A DNA stretch of 64,000 nt from Paenibacillus flagellatus (GCF_003217775.1 NZ_QJVJ01000005.1:186001-250000), one strand, 5' to 3'. Shown: positions 49,800 to 59,673, counted from the first letter of the stretch. Notes: generated by a model not told the origin, from the sequence alone. Numbers and translations are program-made.

Positions 49800-52700
49800 A
49801 TGGCCAAGGACTTATCGAACAAGCTTACGTTCATTCGCAACATGAAAGCGAGAAAAGCGGTCTGGATAACCCTGGTCACCCTCAAATGGATGGTCTTTAC
49901 CGGACTCATCGTCGGATTTTTGGGGGCGGGGGCCGCATTCGGCTACGTGAGCGCGCTGGTGAAGGACGACCCGGTCCGGCCGCAGAGCGAAATTTTGGAG
50001 AAAATCAACGAAAATGCGATAACCGGCTTCGTCTATTTCAACGACGACACGCAAATCGGCCAGCTCCGCTCCGAGGAAGACCGCCGGCCGATCGGCATCG
50101 AGGAGCTGCCGAAGCTCGTCGAGGACGCGGTGCTCGCCATCGAGGACCACGAGTTTTACAACCATTACGGCGTCAACGTGAAAGCTTTTTTCCGGGCCGT
50201 GACGCAGAAGCTGACGAACGCCGACGTGCAGACCGGCGGCAGCACGATCACGCAGCAGGTCGCCCGACGCGTCTTTCTGACGCTCGACAAGAGCGACAAC
50301 CGGAAGGCGAAAGAAATCTTTTTGGCGCTCCGGCTCGAGCGATTGCTGTCGAAGGAGCAAATCTTGCTCGCCTACCTGAACAAAATTCCGTACGGCAACG
50401 GCTCGTCCGGCTACAATCTGTTCGGAATCAAGGCGGCGGCCAAAGGGATTTTCAATATCGACGACCTGAACCAGCTCAATACGGCCCAAGCGGCCTACCT
50501 TGCCGGGCTGCCTCAGCTGCCGTCCAAATATTCGGCGTTCACGAGCCGCGGGGAGCTCGACGAGAAAGGGTTCGCCGGCGCGGTCGACCGGATGAAGCTC
50601 GTCCTGAAGCGGATGCTGGACGAAGGAAAGCTGACGCAGGCGCAATACGAAGAGGCGCTCGCCTTCGACATCAAGGGCTCGCTCGCCAAGTCCGAGCAAA
50701 AGGCGTACAATACATACCCGTACCTGATGCTCGAGGTCGAACGGAAAGCGGCGGAAGTGCTCGCCGATATCGCCAATCCCGATCTGAAAAAGGATACGAA
50801 GGAAGGCCAGGAGCAGTTCGCGGAAGCGGTGAAGCAGACGCGGGAGGAGCTGCTGCGCAAAGGCTACCACATCTATACGACGATCGACAAGCAGCTGTAC
50901 GACGAGATGCACGCCATCTCCGACAATAAGGCCAACTTCACCCCGGACGACAAGGAGAAAGGGATGGAGCAGATCGCCGCGATCGCCCTCGACAACAAGA
51001 CGGGCGCCATTCTCGGCATGATCGAGGGCCGCGACTTTTACAAAGAGCAGATGAACTTGGCGACGCAAATGACCCGGCAGCCGGGCTCGACGATGAAGCC
51101 GATCGCCGCCTACATCCCGGCCATCGATAAAGGCGCGATATCGCCGGCGACGGTTATCGACGACGTGCCCGTCATTTTGAAGGACGGCTCCAAAGGATTC
51201 CACTTGCCGGAAAACTGGGACAACGACTTCCACGGCCTCGTCACCGCGCGCCATGCGTTGAACCAGTCGTACAACATCCCGGCGATCAAAGTGTTTCTCG
51301 ACGTCGTCGGCATCAACAACGCCTGGGATTTCGCGAAGAAGCTCGGCATTACGACGCTCGAGAAAAGCGACTACGCGGCGCAAACCGGCGTCATCGGCGG
51401 TCTCTCCAAAGGCGTGACGGTCGAGGAGCTGACGAACGCCTACAGCGCCATTCCGAATAAGGGCGTGTTCACGGACGCGTTCCTCATTCGCAAAATTACG
51501 GATTCCGAAGGCAAAGTCGTCTACGAGCACCAAGTGAAGCCGACGCCGGTCTTCTCGGAGGAGACGGCCTACATCATTACCGACATGATGAAAACGGTCA
51601 TCAGCTCCGGCACCGCGTCGCTGTTGAAAAGAGAGTTCAAGTATTACGGCAAAACGCCCGTCGCCGGCAAAACCGGCTCCACCCAAAACGACGGGGACGC
51701 CTGGTTTATCGGCTATTCGCCGGACATTACGGTCGGCGTCTGGGCCGGATACGACCAGCAAAAGCATACGCTGAAAAAATCGGGCTGCAGCATGTCGAGC
51801 GAGCTCGGCTGCGGCACGCAGCGCGCCATGAAAATTTGGGCGAAGGTGATGAACGCCGTCGTCGAGAAGAAGCCGGATCTGCTCGTGACGAAAGATTTCG
51901 TCAAGCCGGCCAACATCGTCAGCATGACGGTGTCGGGCTATTCGGGCAAGCTGCCGAACGAGCAGACGAGAAAAGCGGGCAAGCTCGTCACCGACATCTT
52001 CAACAAAAAGTTTATTCCGACCGAGGAAGACTCGGTGCTGATCAACCAAAAGTACGTCACGTTCGACGGCAAAGTGTACCTGCCGCAGCCAAGCACGCCG
52101 GACGATATGGTGCTGCAAAAAACGGTCGTCAAGCGCGAGCGGCCGATCGCCGCCATCATCAAGGAAATCGAGGCGATCTTGCCGCAGCTGCCGGCGAACA
52201 ACCGGCCGAGCATCGACCATTATTATCCGCTCGATTACGAGAACGACGCCGCTTCCGAGGTCGATCCGCGCGCCGACGACGGGCAAAATCCGAATCCGCC
52301 CGGCGCCGTCGTCTTGAAGCGGTCCGGCGACAAAACCGAGATCACGTTCCAGGAAGCCGGCAGCGCCGACATCGTCGGCTACCGGCTGTACAAATCCGAC
52401 TCGACCGCGGGCTTCCAGCGGGTCGCGGGCAAAGTCGTCTTGACCGGCCAAGACCGGCTGTTCACCGACATCGCCCCGGGCCAGCATATCGCGGGCTACT
52501 ACATTACGGCGGTCGACGTCGCCGGCCGGGAGTCGAAGCCGAGCAAGGCGGTATACACGGACGGCCATTCCGCGGATGTCTCGTCTCCGCTCGATCCGTT
52601 CGGCGTGCCTAGCGGCGGGTCGTCGGGTTCGCAGCCCGGCGACGGGTCCGTCCAGCCGTCGGGTGAGAAGCCGGGCGAGAAGCCGGACGAGAAGACCGAC

Positions 52701-52991
52701 GTCAAAACGCCGCCGACCGCTCCGAAAAACGTTTCCGTCAAGGCGTCCGGCGTCGGCATCGAGATCGGCTGGTCCGCCAACCCGAAGGCGGAAGCGGTGA
52801 AACGGTACGACGTCTACTACAGCGACAAGCAGGACGGCACATACAAGAAGCTGCAGTCCAGCGAATCCAACAAGCTGAGCTATTACGCGATCGTTTACGA
52901 CGGCTGGTACCGGGTCGTCGCCGTCAACGACGCCGGCGAATCGAAGGCGTCGCAAGCGGTGCAATATACCGGCAAAAAAAAGCAGGAGTAG
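49800..52991 (+). CDS. Class A penicillin-binding protein, PBP1a-like, with two fibronectin type III-like domains (1063 aa)
   Basis: A bifunctional peptidoglycan synthase. After a cytoplasmic stub and one membrane helix (about 22-48), the transglycosylase domain (about 75-260) has AIEDHEFYNHYGV with catalytic Glu115 and GGSTITQQ. The transpeptidase domain (about 385-650) has Ser430 in GSTMKP, SYN at 490-492 and KTG at 624-626. The C-terminal extension contains one FN3-like domain (about 835-920), a Ser/Gly/Pro-rich linker, and another (about 960-1055). ATG 49800 lies seven bases after AAGGAGG. The FN3 tail is common in Paenibacillus-type PBPs. Confidence 0.95.
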   Translation: MAKDLSNKLTFIRNMKARKAVWITLVTLKWMVFTGLIVGFLGAGAAFGYVSALVKDDPVRPQSEILEKINENAITGFVYFNDDTQIGQLRSEEDRRPIGIEELPKLVEDAVLAIEDHEFYNHYGVNVKAFFRAVTQKLTNADVQTGGSTITQQVARRVFLTLDKSDNRKAKEIFLALRLERLLSKEQILLAYLNKIPYGNGSSGYNLFGIKAAAKGIFNIDDLNQLNTAQAAYLAGLPQLPSKYSAFTSRGELDEKGFAGAVDRMKLVLKRMLDEGKLTQAQYEEALAFDIKGSLAKSEQKAYNTYPYLMLEVERKAAEVLADIANPDLKKDTKEGQEQFAEAVKQTREELLRKGYHIYTTIDKQLYDEMHAISDNKANFTPDDKEKGMEQIAAIALDNKTGAILGMIEGRDFYKEQMNLATQMTRQPGSTMKPIAAYIPAIDKGAISPATVIDDVPVILKDGSKGFHLPENWDNDFHGLVTARHALNQSYNIPAIKVFLDVVGINNAWDFAKKLGITTLEKSDYAAQTGVIGGLSKGVTVEELTNAYSAIPNKGVFTDAFLIRKITDSEGKVVYEHQVKPTPVFSEETAYIITDMMKTVISSGTASLLKREFKYYGKTPVAGKTGSTQNDGDAWFIGYSPDITVGVWAGYDQQKHTLKKSGCSMSSELGCGTQRAMKIWAKVMNAVVEKKPDLLVTKDFVKPANIVSMTVSGYSGKLPNEQTRKAGKLVTDIFNKKFIPTEEDSVLINQKYVTFDGKVYLPQPSTPDDMVLQKTVVKRERPIAAIIKEIEAILPQLPANNRPSIDHYYPLDYENDAASEVDPRADDGQNPNPPGAVVLKRSGDKTEITFQEAGSADIVGYRLYKSDSTAGFQRVAGKVVLTGQDRLFTDIAPGQHIAGYYITAVDVAGRESKPSKAVYTDGHSADVSSPLDPFGVPSGGSSGSQPGDGSVQPSGEKPGEKPDEKTDVKTPPTAPKNVSVKASGVGIEIGWSANPKAEAVKRYDVYYSDKQDGTYKKLQSSESNKLSYYAIVYDGWYRVVAVNDAGESKASQAVQYTGKKKQE

Positions 52992-53000
52992 CCTGCAAAA

Positions 53001-53035
53001 AGCCGCCCCGCCTCCATGCAAGAGGCGGGGCGGCT
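53001..53035. terminator. Bidirectional terminator between the PBP and phosphoesterase genes
   Basis: A perfect 14-bp GC-rich stem with a 7-nt loop. The minus-strand side is followed by five T residues, the plus side by TCGTTATTT. Confidence 0.9.
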
Positions 53036-53038
53036 TCG

Positions 53039-53779
53039 TTATTTCGCCCGGGTGACGTCTCGGACGAATTTCTCCCGCCTCGGCATGCCCGTAACGGCCG
53101 CTTCCCGAAGCGCTTCATCGCGATCGTAAGGAATTCGAACGATTTGCACCGAGAAGGCGGAGCTCTCCTCTCCGTGCAAGAGGCCTTCCAGCACGACGTA
53201 GGCGGCCAGCGGATTTTCGTCGAGCGGCAGTCCGACGCTCCCGACGTTGACGAGGAAGCGATTTTCCAAAGGCAGGGCGTATGCCATATGGATGTCCCCG
53301 TACAGGACAAGATCGGGCGCCTCCCCCTTCCTCCCCAGCCAATCTACGGTTAACGGCGTGTTGTCGAACATGGCCATTTTTTCGGCCTCCGTCGCTTTTA
53401 ACCGGATTCGATCGTATACGCTCGTCGGGGAAGCGTGCAGAAGCCTCGCTTTGCGCCCGCTCCAATAAAAATCGTGCGAGAACGGCAGGCCCCGCAAATA
53501 ATCGAGCCGGGCGTCCCCGAGCAGCGGCTGCCCCCACAGCTGCCATACCCATTCCTCGTTTTCCGGCGGAAGCGTCATCTTGTGATCCCAATTGCCCTGC
53601 AGCACGACCTCGCACCGCTCCCGCACGAGGTCGACCGCCTCCGACGGATGCGGCCCTTTGCCCACCAAATCGCCCAAACAAAAGATGCGCCGGATATTCC
53701 TCCGATCGATATCGGCCAAGACGGCCCGCAGCGCCGGCAAGTTGGCGTGAATATCGGAAATGACGGCGATTCGATCCAT
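53039..53779 (-). CDS. Calcineurin-like metallophosphoesterase, YfcE/MJ0936-like (246 aa)
   Basis: A compact di-metal phosphoesterase. The metal-binding motifs appear in order: ISDIHANLPALRAVL near 7, FCLGDLVGKGP near 33, VLQGNWDHKM near 60 (GNxDH), LLHASP near 113, and YGDIHMAYALP near 160 (GHTH-like replaced by GDIH). The late NVGSVGLPLDENP is typical of the group. Relatives act on phosphodiesters or nucleotides; the substrate is unknown. ATG 53779 follows AAAGGGGA. Single gene between two clear terminator regions. Confidence 0.9.
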   Translation of the reverse strand: MDRIAVISDIHANLPALRAVLADIDRRNIRRIFCLGDLVGKGPHPSEAVDLVRERCEVVLQGNWDHKMTLPPENEEWVWQLWGQPLLGDARLDYLRGLPFSHDFYWSGRKARLLHASPTSVYDRIRLKATEAEKMAMFDNTPLTVDWLGRKGEAPDLVLYGDIHMAYALPLENRFLVNVGSVGLPLDENPLAAYVVLEGLLHGEESSAFSVQIVRIPYDRDEALREAAVTGMPRREKFVRDVTRAK

Positions 53780-53932
53780 AGCCAGTCCCCTTTCCGGACG
53801 AATGAGCGTCTATTGTACTACGACCGGTTCGCCGCAGGAAAGGGAACGTTTCGTTATAACGAACCTATGCGCACGAAAGGCAACCACCCCATCGGCGAGC
53901 CGACGGGGTGGTTTCGAAACGATATACCGATT

Positions 53933-55660
53933 CTAATCCTCGATCGTCGACAGGTCCCCGGTCGGCAGGCCGAGCTCCCACGCTTTCAGGACGCGGCGCA
54001 TTATTTTGCCGCTGCGCGTCTTCGGCAGCTTATCCTTGAACTCGATCTCGCGGGGAGCCGCATGCGCGGCGAACCCTTCCTTGACGAATTTGGCGATGTC
54101 GGCCTTCAGCTCGTCGCTCGGCTCGAACCCTTCGCGCAGCGCGATGTACGCCTTGATGATTTCGCCGCGAATCGGGTCCGGCTTGCCGATGACGCCCGCC
54201 TCCGCGACCGCCGGATGCTCGATCAGCTTGCTTTCCACCTCGAACGGTCCGACCCGTTCGCCGGCGGTGTTGATGACGTCGTCGACGCGGCCCTGGAACC
54301 AAAAGTAGCCGTCTTCGTCCATGTAGGCGGAATCTCCCGATACGTACCAGCCGGGAAAGCGGAAATATTCCTCGTATTTCGCCGGATTGTTCCAAATCGC
54401 CCGCATCATCGACGGCCACGGCGTCTTGATCGCCAGGTTGCCCATCCGGTTCGGCGGCAGCACGTTGCCGTTATCGTCGATGATCGCGGCGTCCGTGCCC
54501 GGAATCGGCTTGCCCATCGAGCCCGGCCGAATATCCATGCTCGGGTAGTTGCAGATGAGCTGGCCGCCGGTCTCCGTCATCCACCACGTGTCGTGGATGC
54601 GCTGACCGTACGCTTTGAATCCCCAACGGACCACTTCCGGATTAAGCGGCTCCCCTACGCTCAATACATGGCGAAGGCTGCTCAAGTCGAACGCTTTTAC
54701 CGTGTCGTCGCCCGCGCTCATCAGCATCCGGAACGACGTGGGCGCACTGTACCAGACCGTCACTTTGAACCGCTCGATCGTATCGTACCAGTCTTGCGGC
54801 TTGAACCGTCCGCCGCGCACGACGTTCGTCGCTCCGTTCAGCCACGGGGCGAATACGCCGTAGCTCGTCCCCGTCACCCAGCCCGGGTCGGCCGTGCACC
54901 AGTATACGTCGTCTTCCTTCAAATCGAGGACGATGCGTCCCGTATAATAATGTTGAATCATCGCGTTGTGAACGTGGAAGACGCCTTTCGGCTTGCCCGT
55001 CGAGCCGGACGTGTAATGCAGGATGAGCCCGTCCTCGCGGTCGACCCATTCGATCGCCAGCTCGTCGGAAGCTTGCGCCATCTCGGCCTTGAAATCAACT
55101 TGTCCGGCGGCCAGCTGCAGCAGGTCGTCTCCGACGAGAATGACGTGCTTCAGGTGAGGCAGGTCGGCGACCGGGACACGCGGCAATTGGGAAGGCGTCG
55201 TGACGATGGCGACCGCTTGGCTGTCCTCGAGGCGATCGCGAACCGCCTGTTCCATGAACGCTTCGAACAGCGGCCCGACGATGGCGCCGATTTTGATCGT
55301 GCCGAGCAAGGCATAGTACAGCTCCGGCGAGCGCGGCATGAAGATGAAGACGCGGTCTCCCTTCCCGATGCCGAGCTGGCGCAGCACGTTGCCGAACTTG
55401 TTCGAATTCGCTTTCATCTGCGCGTACGTAATCGCTTCCAATCGGGTCGCGTCGCTGTAATGCAGCGCCACCTTGTCCGCCAAGCCGCCTTCGGCATGCC
55501 GGTCGATCGCTTCGTAGGCCATGTTCACTTTGCCCGTCGAGTGCCAAGTAAAATGCTTCTCCACCTCGGACCAATCGAACGTCCTGCGCGCTTCTTCGTA
55601 GCTGGTCAAGTTGGCGTTCGCGGCGGTCGCACGCAACGTTTCCTTCTGCTCGCTGCTCAT
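53933..55660 (-). CDS. acsA: Acetyl-CoA synthetase, AMP-forming (575 aa)
   Basis: Converts acetate, CoA and ATP to acetyl-CoA. The AMP-binding signature YTSGSTGKPKGVFH lies near 215, WMTETGGQ near 352, the A8 hinge YVSGDSAYMDEDGYFWFQGR near 450, and the catalytic Lys is in KTRSGKIMRR, Lys552 (equivalent to the residue acetylated by AcuA in B. subtilis). ATG 55660 follows GGGAGGG. It is divergent from acuA-acuC, the same arrangement as in B. subtilis, which supports control by reversible acetylation. Confidence 0.96.
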   Translation of the reverse strand: MSSEQKETLRATAANANLTSYEEARRTFDWSEVEKHFTWHSTGKVNMAYEAIDRHAEGGLADKVALHYSDATRLEAITYAQMKANSNKFGNVLRQLGIGKGDRVFIFMPRSPELYYALLGTIKIGAIVGPLFEAFMEQAVRDRLEDSQAVAIVTTPSQLPRVPVADLPHLKHVILVGDDLLQLAAGQVDFKAEMAQASDELAIEWVDREDGLILHYTSGSTGKPKGVFHVHNAMIQHYYTGRIVLDLKEDDVYWCTADPGWVTGTSYGVFAPWLNGATNVVRGGRFKPQDWYDTIERFKVTVWYSAPTSFRMLMSAGDDTVKAFDLSSLRHVLSVGEPLNPEVVRWGFKAYGQRIHDTWWMTETGGQLICNYPSMDIRPGSMGKPIPGTDAAIIDDNGNVLPPNRMGNLAIKTPWPSMMRAIWNNPAKYEEYFRFPGWYVSGDSAYMDEDGYFWFQGRVDDVINTAGERVGPFEVESKLIEHPAVAEAGVIGKPDPIRGEIIKAYIALREGFEPSDELKADIAKFVKEGFAAHAAPREIEFKDKLPKTRSGKIMRRVLKAWELGLPTGDLSTIED

Positions 55661-55710
55661 GAGCTTTCCCTCCCGGTATAAGATCCTATCGAATCCTAAC
55701 GCCGCTTCCC

Positions 55711-55726
55711 GGGGACGCTCGTCCCC
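55711..55726. promoter_or_regulatory. GGGGACG/CGTCCCC inverted repeat in the acsA leader
   Basis: A short perfect inverted repeat (55711-55717 and 55720-55726) lies about 50 nt before the acsA start, inside its probable 5' leader. It may be an RNA hairpin or a DNA-binding site. Confidence 0.45.
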
Positions 55727-55789
55727 ATTGTTCCGTTCCGTCGTCTTTCGTTCCAAGATGTGAAAAGTTTGGAAGTTTTGTGGCCATTC

Positions 55790-55795
55790 TATTAT
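55790..55795 (-). promoter_or_regulatory. Extended -10 of acsA
   Basis: TGC followed by TATAAT on the minus strand. No good -35 is seen at 17 bp. Confidence 0.6.
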
Positions 55796-55823
55796 AGCAT
55801 AGCTGAAAATATGCGCCCATTCC

Positions 55824-55852
55824 TTTTCAACTCCCCCCGAATCTGTTATAAG
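55824..55852 (+). promoter_or_regulatory. Promoter of acuA-acuC
   Basis: TTTTCA (55824-55829) and TATAAG (55847-55852) with a 17-bp spacer, and TGT before the -10 box. Confidence 0.6.
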
Positions 55853-55907
55853 TAGCTTAAGGGAGCTCGTGTTCAAGGAACGATACGCATCCGGAAAGGA
55901 GCCGCTC

Positions 55908-56540
55908 ATGGAGCACCGCAAACTGTACCATTCGTGCGAAGTCGAATACGAGGGCCGCCCGCTGCTTGTGGAAGGGCCGGTCGAGCCGGGCCGTCTGCGG
56001 GATATGCGCATGCATCCCGATTTGGACGCCTTTCGTCGTCCCGACGAGCAGCACGAGGCGCTCGTCGAAATCGCCGAACTTCCCGAAGGCCGCATCATTC
56101 TCGCCCGGGACGGCTCCACGATTGTCGGCTACGTCACGTTCCATTATCCCGACGAGATGGAACGCTGGTCCGAAGGCAACATGGAGGATCTCGTCGAGCT
56201 CGGAGCGATCGAGGTGGCGGACGACTACCGGTCGGTCGGACTCGGCAAGACGATGATTCGGCTCGCGTTCGAGGGCGGGCAATTGGAGAACATGATCGTC
56301 TTCACGACGGAGTATTATTGGCATTGGGACTTGAAGGGCAGCCTGTCCAACGTATGGGACTATCGCAAAATGATGGAGAAGCTGATGAAGTCGGTCGATA
56401 TGATCTGGTTCGCCACGGACGATCCGGAAATATGCTCCCATCCCGCCAACTGCCTGATGGTGCGCATCGGCAAGGAAGTGCCGCAGTCCTCGGTGGAAAA
56501 ATTCGATACGATCCGTTTTCGCCAACGGTTCATGTTTTGA
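55908..56540 (+). CDS. acuA: Acetoin utilization protein AcuA, protein acetyltransferase (210 aa)
   Basis: A GNAT enzyme that acetylates the catalytic lysine of AcsA and switches it off. The start MEHRKLYHS, ERWSEGNMEDLVELGAIEVA near 98 and TEYYWHWDLKGS near 140 match B. subtilis AcuA, as does the length of 210. ATG 55908 follows AAAGGAG; an upstream GTG at 55869 would add 13 residues not found in the family. The acuC gene follows 18 nt later. The B. subtilis acuB gene is missing between them. Confidence 0.95.
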   Translation: MEHRKLYHSCEVEYEGRPLLVEGPVEPGRLRDMRMHPDLDAFRRPDEQHEALVEIAELPEGRIILARDGSTIVGYVTFHYPDEMERWSEGNMEDLVELGAIEVADDYRSVGLGKTMIRLAFEGGQLENMIVFTTEYYWHWDLKGSLSNVWDYRKMMEKLMKSVDMIWFATDDPEICSHPANCLMVRIGKEVPQSSVEKFDTIRFRQRFMF

Positions 56541-56558
56541 TATAACGGAGGAACTGCC

Positions 56559-57740
56559 ATGAGCCAACATGCGGTGTACGTCTATCATCCAGACGAAACG
56601 TTGTACCGCTTCAACGATACGCATCCGTTCGACCAGGAACGGCTGCTTCTGACCGGAGACCTGCTCCGGAAAGCCGGCGCGCTGGACGATTCGCAGATCG
56701 TGACGCCGACCAAAGCCGGAGAGCGCGATCTGCTCCTCGTTCATACGCCCGAATACGTCGAGGCGGTCAAGCGGCTGAGCGAGCCGCATCCGTCCGAGGA
56801 GGCGGTACGCGACGCGGAGCGGTTCGGCTTGAATACCGACGATACGCCCTACTTCGCGGGCATGCACGACGTGACGCTGCAAATCGTCGGCGGATCGATC
56901 GAAGCGGCGGAGGCCGTCATGTCGGGTATGACCGATCACGCCCTGCATTTGGGCGGCGGCCTGCACCACGCCATGCCCAATAAGGGCGCCGGTTTTTGCG
57001 TCTATAACGACGCCTCCGTCGCAATCGCTTACATCCGCGCCCGCTACGGCGTCAAGGTGCTGTATGTGGATACGGACGTCCATCACGGGGACGGCGTGCA
57101 ATGGTCGTTTTACCACGACCCGAACGTATGCACGCTATCGTTTCACGAGACGGGCAAATATTTGTTTCCCGGCACGGGAGCGGCGAACGAGCGCGGCGAA
57201 GGCGAAGGCTACGGCATGTGCGTCAACGTGCCGGTGGAGCCGTATACGGAAGACGAGTCGTGGATGGAAGGGTTCGACGAGGCGCTCGATCGGGTCGTCC
57301 GCTTCTTCAAGCCGGACGTCATCGTCAGCCAGCACGGCTGCGACGCCCACGCGCTCGACCCTCTCGCCCACGTCCATTGCAGCACCCGCATCTACGTCGA
57401 TATGCCGCGGACGATTCACCGGCTGGCGCATCGGTACTGCGGGGGACGATGGATCGCACTCGGCGGAGGCGGCTACGACATCTGGCGCGTCGTGCCGCGG
57501 GCGTGGAGCTTCGTCTGGCTCGCCATGACGGAGCATCCGCTGCTCGACCGGATCGAGCGCGAGCCCGATTTGCCGCTGCCGGCCGACTGGCTGGCGGCGT
57601 GGGCGGACAAAAGTCCCGTGGAGCTGCCGACGACGTGGCTCGACCCGACCGACTTGTGGACGCCGATGCCGCGGCGCCGGGAAATCGTCGAAAGCAACCG
57701 GCGCGCACGGGAAATCGCGCTGATGTACGTGCCGAAATGA
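56559..57740 (+). CDS. acuC: Acetoin utilization protein AcuC, class I-type deacetylase (393 aa)
   Basis: A zinc deacetylase of the arginase-deacetylase fold that reverses AcuA acetylation of AcsA. The substrate and metal residues are in GGGLHHAMPNKGAGFCVYND near 128-147 and VDTDVHHGDGVQWSFY near 166-181, with the active-site Tyr in LGGGGYDIW near 303. ATG 56559 follows CGGAGGAAC. With acuA and acsA it forms a full reversible-acetylation switch. A terminator lies after the stop. Confidence 0.96.
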   Translation: MSQHAVYVYHPDETLYRFNDTHPFDQERLLLTGDLLRKAGALDDSQIVTPTKAGERDLLLVHTPEYVEAVKRLSEPHPSEEAVRDAERFGLNTDDTPYFAGMHDVTLQIVGGSIEAAEAVMSGMTDHALHLGGGLHHAMPNKGAGFCVYNDASVAIAYIRARYGVKVLYVDTDVHHGDGVQWSFYHDPNVCTLSFHETGKYLFPGTGAANERGEGEGYGMCVNVPVEPYTEDESWMEGFDEALDRVVRFFKPDVIVSQHGCDAHALDPLAHVHCSTRIYVDMPRTIHRLAHRYCGGRWIALGGGGYDIWRVVPRAWSFVWLAMTEHPLLDRIEREPDLPLPADWLAAWADKSPVELPTTWLDPTDLWTPMPRRREIVESNRRAREIALMYVPK

Positions 57741-57757
57741 GCGCTTCGGCAGGCTGC

Positions 57758-57795
57758 AAAAAAAGGCGTACGACGGGAAATCCGTTCGTACGCCT
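57758..57795. terminator. Bidirectional terminator between acuC and the MTA/SAH nucleosidase gene
   Basis: AGGCGTACGA-CGG pairs with CCG-T-TCGTACGCCT (one bulge) around GAAAT, with seven A/T residues on the minus-strand exit side. Confidence 0.88.
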
Positions 57796-57803
57796 CTATT
57801 CGT

Positions 57804-58502
57804 TTACATCGAGCCGATCATCCGCTCCACGATGCGGTACGAGCGGTCCGCCGCCTGCACCGCGAATTCGGCGAAATTGACGTGCGCCGACCCGTCCGCC
57901 TTGTCCGACATCGAACGGATGACGACGTACGGCACGCCGTTCATCGCGCACACCTGCGCGACGGCGGAGCCTTCCATCTCCGTGCAGGCGCCGCCGAGCC
58001 GCTCGTGCAGCAGCCGGACCGTCTCGCGGTCGGCGACGAATTGGTCGCCGGACAAGACGCGCCCCTGCAGCGTGCGGCCTTCGGCCAGCCGCTCGCTCGC
58101 CTCGACGGCGAGCCGGACGAGCTCCGGATGCGCCGGGAAGACCGACGTCTCCGCGAACGGGATCGTGCCGCGCGGAAACCCGAGCGGCGAGGCGTCCATA
58201 TCGTGCTGCTGGCAGTCGGTCGAAATGACGATGTCGCCGATGTCGAGCGACGGGTCGAGCGCGCCCGCCACGCCGGTGAAGACGACGGCGTCCACGCCGA
58301 ACCGGTCGATCAGCAGCTGCGTGCAAACCGCCGCGTTCACTTTGCCGACCCCGGATTTGCACAGCACGACCGGCTTGCCGCAAAACGTTCCTTCCATGAA
58401 GCGGATGCCCGCTTTATCCGTGACGGTCCGGCTTTCCAGCCGTTCCTCGATTCGTTGAATTTCTTCGACCATCGCGCCGATCAGGCCGATTTTGTTCCAC
58501 AT
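57804..58502 (-). CDS. mtnN: 5'-methylthioadenosine/S-adenosylhomocysteine nucleosidase (232 aa)
   Basis: Cleaves MTA and SAH to adenine and the thio-ribose compound in methionine salvage and methyl-cycle clean-up. It opens IGLIGAMVEEI with the substrate-contact Glu; VVFTGVAGALDPSLDIGDIV lies near 73 and the catalytic MEGSAVAQVC near 173, with SMSDKADG near 196 supplying the catalytic Asp. ATG 58502 is close to the ccpA stop, so it may be cotranscribed with ccpA. Confidence 0.95.
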   Translation of the reverse strand: MWNKIGLIGAMVEEIQRIEERLESRTVTDKAGIRFMEGTFCGKPVVLCKSGVGKVNAAVCTQLLIDRFGVDAVVFTGVAGALDPSLDIGDIVISTDCQQHDMDASPLGFPRGTIPFAETSVFPAHPELVRLAVEASERLAEGRTLQGRVLSGDQFVADRETVRLLHERLGGACTEMEGSAVAQVCAMNGVPYVVIRSMSDKADGSAHVNFAEFAVQAADRSYRIVERMIGSM

Positions 58503-58565
58503 GCGTCAACCGCCTCCTTCTCAATCTCGCTGCCGCGGGTTTGCCGGACAAAGAAAAGCGGCTCA

Positions 58566-59570
58566 TTATGCATGAGCCACCGATTTGCGCTGAATAATTT
58601 CGTGAGGCAACGTCACTTTGGACATTTCGACGTTTTCCTTGTTCATCAGCTTCGTCAACAGCCGCATCGACACGGCGCCGATATCGTACATCGGCTGGGC
58701 GACGGTCGTCAGCTGCGGGCGAACCATCGAAGCCATCCGGATATTGTCGACGCTGATGACGGATAGATCGTCCGGCACCTTCAGCCCTTGGTCCTGGGCC
58801 GCATGAATCGCCCCGATCGCCATCTCGTCGGTCGCCGCGAATATCGCGGTCGGGCGGTCGGACAGCTCGAGGAAATATTTCATCACTTCATAGCCGGACT
58901 CGTACCGGTAGTTGCCGACGCGTACCCGTTCCTCGGTGACCGGAATGCCCGCCTGCTCGAGCGCCTTCTTATACCCTTGATAGCGCGCGTAGCCGTTGGC
59001 CGGATCCTGCAGCGTGCCGCTGATCATGCCGATCTTCGTATGGCCTTGTCCGATCAGCAGCTTGACGGCGTCGTAAGCGGCCGATTCGTGGTCGATGTCG
59101 ACCGAAGGAATCGTATCCTTGTCGTCCGTCGTGCCGCACAGGACGATCGGGACGGAAGCCGTTTTGAACGCCTGCAGGTGATCGTCGGTGACGGTGCCGC
59201 CCATGAAGAGGAGCCCGTCCACCTGCTTTTCGAGCAGCGTGTTGATGACGCGGATTTCCTTCTCCTTCTTCTTGTCGGCGTTGCACAAAATGATATTGTA
59301 ATGGTACATGTTCGCAATATCTTCGATCCCGCGGGCCACCTCGGAGAAAATCGAGTTGGAGATGTCGGGAATGACGACGCCGACGGTCGTCGTCTTCTTG
59401 CTGGCGAGACCTCTCGCCACCGCATTGGGGCGGTAGCCGAGACGCTCGATCGCTTCGAATACCTTTTTGCGCGTTTGGGGTTTTACGTTCGGGTTGTTGT
59501 TGACGACGCGCGATACGGTCGCCATCGACACGCCGGCCTCGCGGGCGACGTCATAAATCGTTACGGTCAC
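58566..59570 (-). CDS. ccpA: Catabolite control protein A, LacI/GalR family (334 aa)
   Basis: The LacI-type regulator of carbon catabolite repression, working with HPr or Crh phosphorylated on Ser46. The helix-turn-helix [20 protein letters not shown] is at the N-terminus, followed by the hinge [14 protein letters not shown] and the effector domain. The GTG start at 59570 lies nine bases after GGAG; ATG 59576 is only three bases from it. As in B. subtilis, ccpA lies next to the acu/acsA locus, supporting the name over other LacI members. brxC (ytxJ) lies just upstream. Confidence 0.93.
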   Translation of the reverse strand: MTVTIYDVAREAGVSMATVSRVVNNNPNVKPQTRKKVFEAIERLGYRPNAVARGLASKKTTTVGVVIPDISNSIFSEVARGIEDIANMYHYNIILCNADKKKEKEIRVINTLLEKQVDGLLFMGGTVTDDHLQAFKTASVPIVLCGTTDDKDTIPSVDIDHESAAYDAVKLLIGQGHTKIGMISGTLQDPANGYARYQGYKKALEQAGIPVTEERVRVGNYRYESGYEVMKYFLELSDRPTAIFAATDEMAIGAIHAAQDQGLKVPDDLSVISVDNIRMASMVRPQLTTVAQPMYDIGAVSMRLLTKLMNKENVEMSKVTLPHEIIQRKSVAHA

Positions 59571-59673
59571 TATCATCTACTCCAGTATTCAGTGTAAAAG
59601 CGAAAGGAAACGTTTTCTCTTCCATTTGCATACATCATACGACAAAACCGCCCAAATCGCAATGAAAACACGG

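Noticed and set aside
49812-53021. 1069-codon open frame antisense to the PBP gene
   Set aside because: It mirrors the high-GC PBP gene, lacks any recognisable domain and has no ribosome site; the sense strand encodes a clear class A PBP.
55661-55907. CcpA (cre) site in the acsA/acuA gap
   Set aside because: I looked for the TGNAANCGNTNNCA pattern; the TGAAAATATGCGC segment at about 55804 lacks the second half.
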